DNA of 64,000 nucleotides from Arenibacter sp. F26102. Lineage in GTDB: Bacteria; Bacteroidota; Bacteroidia; Flavobacteriales; Flavobacteriaceae. The notes below the pieces were generated by a model. That model was not told where the DNA came from. It ran no database searches and worked only from the letters and a program-made list of their open reading frames with translations. Positions 16,611-25,065 of this stretch are shown here, piece by piece; position 1 is the first letter of the stretch; each line of letters begins with the position of its first letter. The translations under genes and the position numbers were made by a program. The stretch spans positions 2,181 through 66,180 of the forward strand of contig NZ_JALKBC010000018.1 in the NCBI RefSeq assembly GCF_023015865.1. The letters run 5' to 3'.

Positions 16611-17679
16611 TCTGCAACAAATAAAACGCTATGGCCCCAAACATAACATTGGGAATGATAACGGCCCATAAAGGCGAAAATCCTGATTGTTCTGCCAGGG
16701 TCCCAAATACCTTGTCGAAAAAGATATATATAAATGCCACCCCTATTCCAAACGCTAAATTCACACCCATACCACCCCGTCTCTTTACGGAAGAAACCGC
16801 CACGGCAATAATGGTAAGGATAAATGCTGCAATAGGCAATGCCCAACGTTTGTATTTCACCAATATATAACTGTTTATATTCGAAGCACCCTTCCTTTTT
16901 TGTGTAGCTATAAATTTGTTTAGCTCAAACATATTCTTGGTCTCAGCTATATAGGATACGGGAGTAAGGTCGTCAATCTTAAAATCGAAAATGGTATCCA
17001 ATCTTCGTTTTGTTTCCACAATTTCCACATCGTTCACCAGTTTTCTTTTTTCGTAGGAAGTAAGTCTGTAAACAGTATCCTTATCTATCCAGCGAATGTT
17101 GGCTGCGGATATCTTAAAGTCCAACGTGTTTTCCTCGTTAAAACGTTCCATGGTGAAATTATAACCTATCTGCCTTGCTGGATCAAAACTACTGACATAG
17201 ATATAATCGTTCTCATTTAATTGATTGAAAATATTTGTGGTAACCCTATCCTGTTTTCCCTTTTTTAAATATTTAAAAATAAACTCATTGTAACCCACAC
17301 TAGCGTTTGGCACAATAAACATCCCCATAAAAAACATGATGATGGCAATTATGGAAGCACCTATTAAATAAGGGCGCAAGAATCGGCCGTAAGACACCCC
17401 TGAACTAAGGATAGCCACAATTTCGGTATTGTTTGCCAATTTGGAGGTAAAGAAAATGACCGACAGGAAAAGGAAAACAGGAAACAATAGATTCCCAATA
17501 ACCAAGGTGAAATTTAAATAATACATGGCAATTTCAGGAAAAGGGACCTCATTGTCTATCATTTTCCCTACTTGCTCTGCCAAATTCGCCATAATTCCAA
17601 TGGGCACGAACAGCAAAAGCATGACAAAAAAAGTTGCCAGGTAGCGCTTAAGTATGTATTTATCTATTATGGTTAGCAC
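16597..17679 (-). CDS. LptF/LptG-family permease
   Basis: A 360-residue inner-membrane protein of the LPS-transport ABC permease family. It has the standard layout of three N-terminal transmembrane segments (about 12-125), a periplasmic beta-jellyroll domain (about 130-265) and three C-terminal segments. The start MLTIIDKYILKRYLATF is characteristic. With LptB, C and a second permease it would extract LPS from the inner membrane; those partners are not in the window. It starts directly after the tgt stop with no gap and overlaps the EamA gene by 14 nt. Assignment to LptF or LptG is not safe. Confidence 0.88.
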   Translation of the reverse strand: MLTIIDKYILKRYLATFFVMLLLFVPIGIMANLAEQVGKMIDNEVPFPEIAMYYLNFTLVIGNLLFPVFLFLSVIFFTSKLANNTEIVAILSSGVSYGRFLRPYLIGASIIAIIMFFMGMFIVPNASVGYNEFIFKYLKKGKQDRVTTNIFNQLNENDYIYVSSFDPARQIGYNFTMERFNEENTLDFKISAANIRWIDKDTVYRLTSYEKRKLVNDVEIVETKRRLDTIFDFKIDDLTPVSYIAETKNMFELNKFIATQKRKGASNINSYILVKYKRWALPIAAFILTIIAVAVSSVKRRGGMGVNLAFGIGVAFIYIFFDKVFGTLAEQSGFSPLWAVIIPNVMFGAIAFYLLQNAKR

Positions 17680-18810
17680 CTATAGTCGTTTATCCATTTG
17701 TTTCACCATTACAGATTTCCATTCATAGAAATCCCCTGCTAAAATATGTTTTCTTGCCTCACGAACCAACCACATATAAAATCCCAAATTATGAATGGTA
17801 GCGATTTGTTTTCCCAAGTACTCATTAGCTGCGAACAAATGCCTTAAGTAGGCCTTGGAATACTCATGATCTACAAAGGTGGTCCCCATTTCGTCCAAAG
17901 GGGAAAAATCGTCTTCCCATTTCTTATTTTTTATATTGATAGTGCCATGCGCTGTAAAAAGCATACCATTTCTAGCATTTCTTGTAGGCATAACACAATC
18001 GAACATATCTATCCCCAATGCAATATTCTCCAATATATTGATAGGAGTACCCACTCCCATTAAATATCTGGGTTTGTCCTCTGGAAGTATTTCGCAGACC
18101 ACCTCTGTCATTGCATACATCTCCTCAGCAGGCTCGCCCACAGAAAGTCCGCCAATAGCGTTACCCTCCGCTCCTACTCCGGCAATATATTCCGCTGATT
18201 GCCTTCTAAGGTCCTTATAGGTGGATCCTTGTACAATTGGAAAGAAAGTTTGCTCGTAATCATAGGCAAAGGGAGTTTTCTCCAAATGTTTAATACAGCG
18301 GTCCAACCACCTATGGGTCATATGCATAGATCTTTTTGCATATTTATAATCGCATGGATAAGGAGTACATTCATCAAAGGCCATAATGATGTCGGCCCCG
18401 ATCACGCGCTGTATTTCCATCACGTTCTCAGGCGTAAACACATGATAGGAACCATCAATATGCGACTTAAACTTAACCCCTTCTTCTTTTATCTTTCTGT
18501 TATCCGACAAGGAATATACCTGATACCCGCCACTGTCCGTTAAAATATTTCGATCCCAATTCATGAACTTATGAAGTCCACCAGCTTGTTTCAAAATTTC
18601 CGTTTTAGGCCTTAAATATAAATGATAGGTATTCCCTAAAATAATATCGGGATCAATTTCTTCCCTCAATTCTTTCTGATGTACCCCTTTTACCGAAGCA
18701 ACGGTACCTACAGGCATAAAAATAGGGGTTTCTATCTTGCCGTGATCTGTAATCAGCTCCGCTGCCCTGGCCTTGGTCCTTGTGTCTGAATGTTGTAAAG
18801 TAAATTTCAA
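17680..18810 (-). CDS. tgt: queuine tRNA-ribosyltransferase, zinc-site variant
   Basis: Exchanges guanine 34 for preQ1 in tRNAs with GUN anticodons. At 376 residues it is of normal length. Substrate and catalytic motifs are present: TDSGGYQVYSL (91-101) and the second Asp in GIDMFDCVMPTRN (about 267-278). The family's zinc ligands C-x-C-x-x-C align with Gly309, Thr311 and Asp314, so all three Cys are missing while the later His340 (HNLGFY) stays. The fold may be held without zinc. A -7-like TATATTTG lies on the minus strand at 18831-18838. First gene of the leftward run ending at accA. Confidence 0.93.
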   Translation of the reverse strand: MKFTLQHSDTRTKARAAELITDHGKIETPIFMPVGTVASVKGVHQKELREEIDPDIILGNTYHLYLRPKTEILKQAGGLHKFMNWDRNILTDSGGYQVYSLSDNRKIKEEGVKFKSHIDGSYHVFTPENVMEIQRVIGADIIMAFDECTPYPCDYKYAKRSMHMTHRWLDRCIKHLEKTPFAYDYEQTFFPIVQGSTYKDLRRQSAEYIAGVGAEGNAIGGLSVGEPAEEMYAMTEVVCEILPEDKPRYLMGVGTPINILENIALGIDMFDCVMPTRNARNGMLFTAHGTINIKNKKWEDDFSPLDEMGTTFVDHEYSKAYLRHLFAANEYLGKQIATIHNLGFYMWLVREARKHILAGDFYEWKSVMVKQMDKRL

Positions 18811-18923
18811 AAAAAATCTATTTAAAGCCGCAAATATAGTTAACTCAAAGCCATTAAATCCTTAACAAAAAAATAAAGTTCTGTTATGGGCTATGATAGT
18901 TGATAAAATATTATAACTCCCGC

Positions 18924-18954
18924 TTGTGTACCCAAAAGATTGCCATTACTTTTG
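18924..18954 (+). promoter_or_regulatory. promoter of split transketolase operon
   Basis: TTG (18924-18926), a 20-nt spacer and TACTTTTG (18947-18954) match the Bacteroidota consensus. The start is expected near 18960, some 19 nt before the first ATG at 18979. Confidence 0.75.
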
Positions 18955-18978
18955 AAAAGTTTAAAAAATAAAGATAAA

Positions 18979-19824
18979 ATGCCAAAACTTCAAGAATTAC
19001 AAGATTTGACCGTTCAGGTTCGCAGAGACATTCTAAGAATGGTTCATAAGGTTAACTCCGGGCATCCAGGAGGTTCATTGGGCTGTACTGAATTTATTGT
19101 TGCCCTGTACAATGAAGTCATGGAGCTTAAGGACGGTTTTGATATGGACGGTAAAGATGAAGATCTTTTCTTTTTGTCAAATGGGCATATATCCCCTGTT
19201 TTCTATAGTGTTTTGGCTAGAAAAGGATACTTTCCTGTTGAAGAACTGAATACCTTTAGATTAATTGATTCGCGTCTTCAAGGTCATCCTACCACCCATG
19301 AAGGTTTACCAGGTGTACGCATCGCCTCGGGCTCATTGGGCCAAGGTATGTCTGTCGCCTTAGGTGCGGCACAGGCCAAAAAACTGAACAAGGATTCCAA
19401 ACTAGTCTACACACTTCATGGTGATGGCGAATTGCAGGAGGGGCAGAATTGGGAAGCCATTATGTATGCTGCAGGAAAGAAAGTGGACAATATTATTTCT
19501 ACCATAGATTATAATGGTCAGCAAATTGATGGGGCCACCAACGACGTACTTCCTATGGGCGACCTAAAGAAGAAATTTGAAGCTTTTGGATGGGATGTTT
19601 TGGACATCAAGGAAGGAAACGATTTGGAAGCAGTCATTAAAGGGATGAAAGAAGCCAAGAGTAGAACTGGAAAAGGAAAGCCGGTATGCGTACTATTGCA
19701 CACTGTAATGGGACATGGGGTAGATTTCATGATGTACACCCACGCATGGCATGGCAAGGCTCCCAACGACGAGCAATTGGCTACAGCACTGGGTCAAAAC
19801 CCTGAAACTTTAGGCGACTACTAA
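18979..19824 (+). CDS. transketolase, N-terminal subunit
   Basis: First half of a two-subunit transketolase, carrying the thiamine-diphosphate pyrophosphate-binding part. The 281 residues include HPGGSLGCTEF, GHPTTHEGLPGVRIASGSLGQGM (given in two parts: GHPTTHEG and ASGSLGQG) and the GDGELQEGQNWEA cofactor motif. Start at 18979 is chosen because an upstream TTG lies within the promoter. The C-terminal half follows after 39 nt. It acts in the non-oxidative pentose phosphate pathway, moving two-carbon units between sugar phosphates. Confidence 0.95.
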   Translation: MPKLQELQDLTVQVRRDILRMVHKVNSGHPGGSLGCTEFIVALYNEVMELKDGFDMDGKDEDLFFLSNGHISPVFYSVLARKGYFPVEELNTFRLIDSRLQGHPTTHEGLPGVRIASGSLGQGMSVALGAAQAKKLNKDSKLVYTLHGDGELQEGQNWEAIMYAAGKKVDNIISTIDYNGQQIDGATNDVLPMGDLKKKFEAFGWDVLDIKEGNDLEAVIKGMKEAKSRTGKGKPVCVLLHTVMGHGVDFMMYTHAWHGKAPNDEQLATALGQNPETLGDY

Positions 19825-19863
19825 TCCCTATCCTTTTCTAACAAAAAATTAAAGCAAGTACAG

Positions 19864-20817
19864 ATGAAAAAATATATAGATCAAGGTAAAAATGATACAA
19901 GAAGTGGATTTGGTGCAGGACTGACCGAATTGGGCAGGACCAATCCTAATGTAGTTGCATTATGTGCCGATTTGGTAGGCTCCCTGAAAATGGAAAAATT
20001 TATAGAGGAAAATCCCGAGCGTTTTTTCCAAATAGGTATTGCCGAAGCAAATATGATGGGTATAGCAGCCGGACTTACCATTGGTGGGAAAATTCCTTTT
20101 ACCGGAACATTTGCCAACTTTTCCACTGGAAGGGTATATGATCAAATAAGACAGTCTATTGCCTATTCCGATAAAAATGTAAAAATCTGTGCTTCTCATG
20201 CCGGGGTTACCCTTGGTGAAGACGGTGCCACACATCAAATATTGGAAGATTTGGGATTGATGAAAATGCTACCTGGAATGACAGTCATAAACACTTGCGA
20301 CTACAATCAGACCAAAGCTGCAACTATTGCAATAGCTGAACATCACGGTCCTGTTTACCTACGTTTTGGACGTCCTAAAGTGGCTAATTTTACACCAGTG
20401 GACCAAAAATTTGAAATTGGGAAAGCCGTAATGCTCAATGAAGGAACCGATGTCACTATTGTAGCAACCGGACACTTGGTCTGGGAAGCATTGATAGCAG
20501 CCGAAAATCTTGAGAAACAAGGTATATCTGCAGAAGTAATAAACATACATACCATAAAGCCACTTGATGGGGAAGCAGTGTTAAAATCTGTTAAAAAAAC
20601 AGGTTGTGTTGTTACTGCGGAAGAGCACAATTATTTAGGAGGTCTTGGTGAAAGTATCTCTGGATTCCTTGCTACCACGCACCCTACGCCACAAGAATTT
20701 GTAGCCACCAAAGATACCTTTGGCGAAAGTGGCACCCCTGAGCAATTAATGGATAAATACGGATTGAACAATAAAGCTATAGTGAACGCCGTTGTCAATG
20801 TGTTAAAAAGAAAATAA
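19864..20817 (+). CDS. transketolase, C-terminal subunit
   Basis: Second half of a split transketolase: the pyrimidine-binding and C-terminal domains. The 317-residue protein has the GIAEANMMGIAAGL segment containing the catalytic Glu that activates thiamine diphosphate, and the C-terminal transketolase domain (about 190-310). It forms the active enzyme with the product of the gene 39 nt upstream and shares its promoter. A hairpin at 20892-20940 probably ends the operon. Confidence 0.95.
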   Translation: MKKYIDQGKNDTRSGFGAGLTELGRTNPNVVALCADLVGSLKMEKFIEENPERFFQIGIAEANMMGIAAGLTIGGKIPFTGTFANFSTGRVYDQIRQSIAYSDKNVKICASHAGVTLGEDGATHQILEDLGLMKMLPGMTVINTCDYNQTKAATIAIAEHHGPVYLRFGRPKVANFTPVDQKFEIGKAVMLNEGTDVTIVATGHLVWEALIAAENLEKQGISAEVINIHTIKPLDGEAVLKSVKKTGCVVTAEEHNYLGGLGESISGFLATTHPTPQEFVATKDTFGESGTPEQLMDKYGLNNKAIVNAVVNVLKRK

Positions 20818-20891
20818 TTCAAATCCCCTGAAGGGAGAAGAAGATTCTTAACATAGAAATGGCGAAAACTGTGGAACAGAACTCAACTAAA

Positions 20892-20940
20892 CTGCTAAAA
20901 TTACGGGCTAGAAATAGTACTTTTATTTAGCGGTTTTTTT
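20892..20940 (+). terminator. probable terminator after split transketolase
   Basis: CTGCTAAA (20892-20899) pairs with TTTAGCGG (20926-20933), with one T-G pair, around a long partly structured loop. A run of seven T follows (20934-20940). It lies 75 nt after the stop codon. Confidence 0.6.
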
Positions 20941-21049
20941 GTACCACACCCCCACCCAATCGTGTCAAGATAAATTCTTTTTAAGTTAAACTATTAAAAA
21001 TGTTGTGCCTAAAATTGCACAATGTATTCTAATTTTAAAAGAACACACT

Positions 21050-21631
21050 ATGATCAAGAAAACAGTTTTATTAGCAGCTATTGCCTTAATGGGCTTTAGT
21101 GCACATGCGCAGAACGGTTCAGGATTTGGAATCAAAGGCGGACTTAACTATGGTGCCAATGGTGATTATTTTGAATCTACCGAACAAGCCTACAAAGATC
21201 CAAAGGGCAATGTGGGATACCATATTGGAATTTTCGGAAAAGTAGGGGACAAAATTTACCTTAGACCTGAATTGGTGTACACCAAAACAAAATCGGACTA
21301 CGAAAACAATAGTCTTGCAATGAGTAAATTGGATGCTCCTATATTGTTAGGTGTCAACTTAATTGGACCGTTAAACCTATTTGCAGGGCCTGCCTTCCAA
21401 TATATTCTGGATACGGACTATGACGGTATTACCATTAGTGATGCCGAAAACGATTTTACAGTAGGCCTAAATATAGGTGCTGGACTGTCCTTTGGCAGAT
21501 TTGGAATAGACCTAAGGTATGAAAGAGGTTTTAGCGAAAATGAGGTAACCGTTGTCGATGGAACATTTTCCAATGACCGAATAGACACTAGACCAGACCA
21601 ATTAATTTTGAGTGTGGCTCTGAAACTTTAA
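21050..21631 (+). CDS. outer-membrane beta-barrel protein
   Basis: A 193-residue exported protein. Start at 21050 gives a good signal peptide (MIKKTVLLAAIALMGFSAHAQ, 21 residues, cleaved after AQ). The remainder shows alternating beta strands and Gly-rich turns (GFGIKGGLNYGAN, GLNIGAGLSFGRFGIDLRYERGF) and ends in LILSVALKL, as expected for a small eight-stranded barrel of the OMP_b-brl/PorT-like family. It stands alone between terminators. The function is unknown. Confidence 0.8.
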   Translation: MIKKTVLLAAIALMGFSAHAQNGSGFGIKGGLNYGANGDYFESTEQAYKDPKGNVGYHIGIFGKVGDKIYLRPELVYTKTKSDYENNSLAMSKLDAPILLGVNLIGPLNLFAGPAFQYILDTDYDGITISDAENDFTVGLNIGAGLSFGRFGIDLRYERGFSENEVTVVDGTFSNDRIDTRPDQLILSVALKL

Positions 21632-21647
21632 AAAAAGTCATCATAAT

Positions 21648-21680
21648 AAAAAATGCCCAGCGGATAGCTGGGCATTTTTT
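21648..21680. terminator. bidirectional terminator
   Basis: A perfect 14-bp inverted repeat, AAAAAATGCCCAGC (21648-21661) with GCTGGGCATTTTTT (21667-21680), and a 5-nt loop lies between the convergent barrel and FKBP genes. A/T tails on both sides allow it to act in both directions. Confidence 0.93.
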
Positions 21681-21703
21681 ATTTACATCAGTAAAATTTA
21701 ACT

Positions 21704-22621
21704 TTAAATATTTTTGTCCAAATAATCAGGAACACCATCGTTATTGGCATCTTTTATTTCGTCCTCGGTAAGGATACCGTCCCCATCATCATCTGTATCC
21801 AAATAATTTGGAATGCCATCCTCATCAGTGTCATCGTTAAAAAGATTTCCATCCTTATTTAAATCCTCCAGAATGGTATCTACACCGTCACGATCATGAT
21901 CCGAGGTATTGGTTGCCAATAAGTTTACTTCAAATATTAGAGGTGCATAGGATGCTCCGGGAGCACTTCCGCTGAAATAGGCAATTCCCGAAGGCATAAA
22001 TATTAAACCCACACCACTACCTGTTACAGTAAACGTCCCATCTCCATTTTCAATAATTTCACCACCTGATTTAAATTTGGGCATTCCTTCCTTAAATCCT
22101 TTTATTACTCCGGAATTACCGGAAACTCCAGATCCCTGCATATCAAACCATACCGGGGCTCCCAACCTACTGTCAAAAATGTTGCCATCCAAGCGCATAC
22201 CTTGATACTTTAGGTAAACAGAATCTACCGGTGTAGGGTTTTCACCAACACCTTCCCTTGCCACCACATAATATAGGGTGTGTTCAATATCCACTTCCCC
22301 TGCATCCAATCCCAAATCACTGGATGATATCTTTATCACCTGTGTTTCAGCATCTTCAAACAAGGATTTTTTGTCGGCATTGGCACCAGCAATGGTATCT
22401 AGCTTTATCCTTAGATCGAAACCTTCATCAATTGGTTCTACAAAATCTTCATAGTTATAAAAGTGTGTTTTTAAATAAGCTTGTATTTCAGCATCATTTT
22501 CCACTGCAACCTCACTTAGCAATCTTGGGGGTATCACTTCGATGTCATTACCGTCGTCTTTTTTACAAGACCAGATAGCCACAAAAATTAAAGTAAGTAA
22601 AAGAATTCTCTTTATAGTCAT
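21704..22621 (-). CDS. FKBP-type peptidyl-prolyl isomerase lipoprotein with TSP3-like repeats
   Basis: A 305-residue lipoprotein (signal ending in VAIWSCKKD). An FKBP-type isomerase domain spans roughly residues 125-240 (DSVYLKYQGMRLDGNIFDS, GVIKGFKEGMPKFKSGG, FMPSGIAYF). The C-terminal part (about 247-305) is a run of Asp-rich calcium-binding repeats of thrombospondin type 3 style (DHDRDGVD, DEDGIPNYLDTDDDGDGI). FKBP lipoproteins in flavobacteria include the gliding protein GldI; the added repeats set this one apart. ATG at 22621 is chosen because it starts the signal peptide. It diverges from the S4 gene. Confidence 0.85.
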   Translation of the reverse strand: MTIKRILLLTLIFVAIWSCKKDDGNDIEVIPPRLLSEVAVENDAEIQAYLKTHFYNYEDFVEPIDEGFDLRIKLDTIAGANADKKSLFEDAETQVIKISSSDLGLDAGEVDIEHTLYYVVAREGVGENPTPVDSVYLKYQGMRLDGNIFDSRLGAPVWFDMQGSGVSGNSGVIKGFKEGMPKFKSGGEIIENGDGTFTVTGSGVGLIFMPSGIAYFSGSAPGASYAPLIFEVNLLATNTSDHDRDGVDTILEDLNKDGNLFNDDTDEDGIPNYLDTDDDGDGILTEDEIKDANNDGVPDYLDKNI

Positions 22622-22700
22622 TGATTTCTTATTTAAAGGCCGCAAGATACAATTTTCAACTATTTTTGTAGAAGACGTTAACAAAGATTTTCAATAGTTT

Positions 22701-23075
22701 ATGCGAATTGACAAATACCTATGGAGCACCCGCTATTTTAAAACACGGAACATAGCTACTGAAGCCTGTAAAAAAGGGCATATAAGAATCAATGAACAAG
22801 TGGTTAAACCTTCGAGGGAAGTATATCCGCTGGACAAAGTAGTTGTAAGAAAAAACCAAATTAATTACGAGTTTACTGTATTGGATGTTCCAGAAAGTAG
22901 GGTAGGTGCCAAACTCGTGGACATCTATCGAAAGGACACCACTCCCAAGGAAGCCTTTGAACACAACGAGCTATTGCAGTACTCCAAAGATTATTATCGA
23001 AAAAAAGGCGCAGGAAGACCTACAAAAAAGGATAGAAGGGACATAGATGGTTACTTGGATGACGAAGTTGAATAA
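22701..23075 (+). CDS. S4-domain RNA-binding protein, Hsp15-like
   Basis: A 124-residue protein with an N-terminal S4 RNA-binding domain (about 1-65, MRIDKYLWSTRYFKTRN). The family member Hsp15 (HslR) rescues stalled 50S subunits in E. coli. The basic tail (KDYYRKKGAGRPTKKDRR, about 94-111) fits RNA binding. The start of the methyltransferase gene overlaps its end by up to 29 nt, so the two are cotranscribed. Confidence 0.88.
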   Translation: MRIDKYLWSTRYFKTRNIATEACKKGHIRINEQVVKPSREVYPLDKVVVRKNQINYEFTVLDVPESRVGAKLVDIYRKDTTPKEAFEHNELLQYSKDYYRKKGAGRPTKKDRRDIDGYLDDEVE

Positions 23076-23646
23076 GGATTTCTGGGAGAAAAAGTATGAC
23101 CAAGGGGAAATGGGGTGGGATATTGGTTACATTTCAACTCCACTAAAAGAATACATTGACCAATTGAAGGATAAAAATATAAAAATCCTAATCCCCGGGG
23201 CCGGAAATGCATATGAACTGCTTTATCTGGTGGAAAAAGGTTTTTCGAATGTTTTTATTATCGATATCGCCAAGCAGCCACTGGAACACATAAAAAAAAG
23301 GATTCCATATTTTCCTAACGATCAACTTCTGGAAGGGGACTTCTTTGATTTAGAATTGAATAATTTTGATTTAATCTTGGAACAGACTTTTTTTTGCGCC
23401 CTAGATCCAATCTTGAGGACGGATTATGTACGCAAAATGAAACAACTTCTGAAACCCAATGGCAAGTTGACAGGGCTGTTGTTTAATTTTCCGCTAACCG
23501 AATCGGGACCACCATTTGGAGGAAGCCTTGCAGAATATAAAACCCTTTTTCAGGAGCATTTCAAAATCAAGATTTTGGAAACCGCACACAATTCCATAAA
23601 ACCGAGAGCAGATAAGGAACTGTTTTTTATATTTGAATCTAAATAG
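23047..23646 (+). CDS. TPMT-family SAM-dependent methyltransferase
   Basis: A 199-residue class I methyltransferase that looks like the thiopurine S-methyltransferase family (FWEKKYDQGEMGWDIGYISTPLKEY given as FWEKKYDQGEMGWDIG). The SAM-binding loop ILIPGAGNAYE lies near residue 46. It may methylate thiols, selenium compounds or halides; the true substrate is unknown. Two in-frame ATGs (23047 and 23059) both overlap the S4 gene; the second better matches usual N-termini. The phosphoribosyltransferase gene starts 2 nt after the stop. Confidence 0.82.
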   Translation: MVTWMTKLNKDFWEKKYDQGEMGWDIGYISTPLKEYIDQLKDKNIKILIPGAGNAYELLYLVEKGFSNVFIIDIAKQPLEHIKKRIPYFPNDQLLEGDFFDLELNNFDLILEQTFFCALDPILRTDYVRKMKQLLKPNGKLTGLLFNFPLTESGPPFGGSLAEYKTLFQEHFKIKILETAHNSIKPRADKELFFIFESK

Positions 23647-23648
23647 AA

Positions 23649-24155
23649 ATGACTATGGCCAATAGAATATTATCCCATGACCAGATACAGCATAAGATAA
23701 AGCGCATTGCCTATCAGATTTATGAGGCCAATGTAGATGAACCAGAAATAATTATTGCCGGAATTGAAGGTGGGGGATTGAATTTCGCCAAGAAGATACA
23801 GGCCGTACTCCAAAAAATAACAGAGGCCAACATCGTTTTATGCAAGGTAATCATGGACAAGTCCAACCCTCTGGCCAGTGGTGTTAAGACCTCCATCCCA
23901 GAATCGGAATACGCCAATAAATCCGTAGTCTTGGTAGACGACGTGCTCAACTCTGGGACAACTTTAATATATGGAGTCCACCATTTTTTACGCGTGCCCT
24001 TAAAACAGCTTAAAACAGCTGTTTTAGTGAACAGGAATCACAAGAAATATCCGGTAAAAGCAGATTATAAGGGAATATCCTTATCCACATCACTCCAAGA
24101 ACACATAAATGTGGAATTCAAGGCCAAAAACGATTCGGTTTTTTTAACCGAGTAA
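23649..24155 (+). CDS. PyrR-like phosphoribosyltransferase
   Basis: A 168-residue type I phosphoribosyltransferase with the PRPP-binding signature VVLVDDVLNSGTT (about 95-107). The family includes PyrR, which binds uracil nucleotides, and purine salvage enzymes; which base is used cannot be told. Start could be the first or third codon (both ATG). It follows the methyltransferase by 2 nt and overlaps the end of convergent aroK by 12 nt. Confidence 0.85.
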   Translation: MTMANRILSHDQIQHKIKRIAYQIYEANVDEPEIIIAGIEGGGLNFAKKIQAVLQKITEANIVLCKVIMDKSNPLASGVKTSIPESEYANKSVVLVDDVLNSGTTLIYGVHHFLRVPLKQLKTAVLVNRNHKKYPVKADYKGISLSTSLQEHINVEFKAKNDSVFLTE

Positions 24156-24659
24156 TTGTTGTATTTCAGTAACTAATGTCCCAGGATCTTTATCATCACA
24201 TTCAATAATATGTGTTGCCTTAAGATAGTAGTTGTTTCGTTCAAATAAATGCTTTCCAATAAATTCCGGTAGGTCCCCATCATCTATATTTTTGATCAAG
24301 GGTCTATGGTCTTTTTCCTTAATTAGTCTTTTCACTAGACCAGGAATGGAGATTTTTAGATAAAAAACATGATCTGCCAGAGCCAACATGGTCTCCATAT
24401 TTCCAGAATAACATGGTGTTCCTCCACCAGTAGACAGAATTAAATTGTTTTTTTGGGACAAAACATCATTTAAATATTCATGTTCCTTTTTCCTGAAAAA
24501 GATCTCGCCTTTCCCATTAAATATGTTCGAAACGGTGTTGCCCAGACCTTCCTCAATAACTTCATCCAAATCTAAAAAACTTATTTCCAACTCCTTAGCC
24601 AACAATTTACCAATTGTCGTCTTACCACTACCCATATACCCAACCAATACTATTTTCAC
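24144..24659 (-). CDS. aroK: shikimate kinase
   Basis: Phosphorylates shikimate with ATP in aromatic amino acid synthesis. The 171-residue length is normal. The P-loop GYMGSGKTTIG lies at residues 7-17, the shikimate-binding DLDEVIEE at about 31-38, and the GGGTPCY substrate motif at about 78-84. It is a single gene, convergent with the phosphoribosyltransferase (12-nt overlap of 3' ends), and diverges from the tRNA genes across a poly-A tract. Confidence 0.94.
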   Translation of the reverse strand: MKIVLVGYMGSGKTTIGKLLAKELEISFLDLDEVIEEGLGNTVSNIFNGKGEIFFRKKEHEYLNDVLSQKNNLILSTGGGTPCYSGNMETMLALADHVFYLKISIPGLVKRLIKEKDHRPLIKNIDDGDLPEFIGKHLFERNNYYLKATHIIECDDKDPGTLVTEIQQLLG

Positions 24660-24701
24660 GTCCTAATTTTTTGTAAAATTGGGCTAATTTGGTGGTAATT
24701 C

Positions 24702-24718
24702 AAAAAAAAAAAAAAAAA
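24702..24718. repeat. homopolymer of 17 A
   Basis: An unbroken run of A sits between aroK and the tRNA promoter, 13 bp upstream of the -33 TTG. It could serve as an UP-like element for the tRNA promoter or vary in length by slippage. It is also a place where sequencing errors are likely. Confidence 0.85.
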
Positions 24719-24731
24719 TCTCCAAAAGGCC

Positions 24732-24761
24732 TTGCAAAACAAACAAATGATCTTATATTTG
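24732..24761 (+). promoter_or_regulatory. tRNA-Lys/tRNA-Leu promoter
   Basis: TTG (24732-24734), a 19-nt spacer and TATATTTG (24754-24761) match the Bacteroidota consensus. The start should fall near 24767, about 30 nt before tRNA-Lys. Confidence 0.78.
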
Positions 24762-24795
24762 CACCCGCAAACAGCAATAGTTTGCTACTCAATAT

Positions 24796-24868
24796 GACCT
24801 GGTAGCTCAGTTGGTAGAGCATCTCCCTTTTAAGGAGAGGGTCCTGGGTTCGAGCCCCAGCCCGGTCA
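24796..24868 (+). tRNA. tRNA-Lys (anticodon TTT)
   Basis: A 73-nt cloverleaf: acceptor GACCTGG, D-arm GCTC/GAGC, anticodon arm TCTCC-CTTTTAA-GGAGA with anticodon TTT, T-arm CTGGG-TTCGAGC-CCCAG, then CCCGGTC and discriminator A. CCA is not encoded. The acceptor stem has a T-C mismatch at pair 5:68 (positions 24800 and 24863). Confidence 0.95.
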
Positions 24869-24869
24869 C

Positions 24870-24900
24870 AAAAAAGTTAAGTCTCGTACTTAACTTTTTT
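24870..24900 (+). terminator. terminator after tRNA-Lys
   Basis: AAAAAAGTTAAG (24870-24881) pairs perfectly with CTTAACTTTTTT (24889-24900), with a 7-nt loop and a T-rich end. It lies directly after the tRNA and before tRNA-Leu, so the latter may have a separate promoter or need readthrough. Confidence 0.85.
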
Positions 24901-24978
24901 TGTTTAAAATAGTTTCGAATTAACTAAATTTAGAGACTATTTTCAAACGCATTAAAGTCTTTTAATTAGATTTTAAAG

Positions 24979-25065
24979 CCCACGTGGTGAAATTGGTAGA
25001 CACGCCACCTTGAGGGGGTGGTGTTCGCAAGGACGTGCTAGTTCGAATCTAGTCGTGGGCACCAA
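24979..25065 (+). tRNA. tRNA-Leu (anticodon GAG)
   Basis: A type II tRNA with a long variable arm. The acceptor GCCCACG pairs with CGTGGGC, the anticodon arm is CCACC-TTGAGGG-GGTGG with anticodon GAG, and the T-loop is TTCGAAT. The 3' CCA is encoded (25063-25065), unlike the neighbouring tRNA-Lys. Confidence 0.95.
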
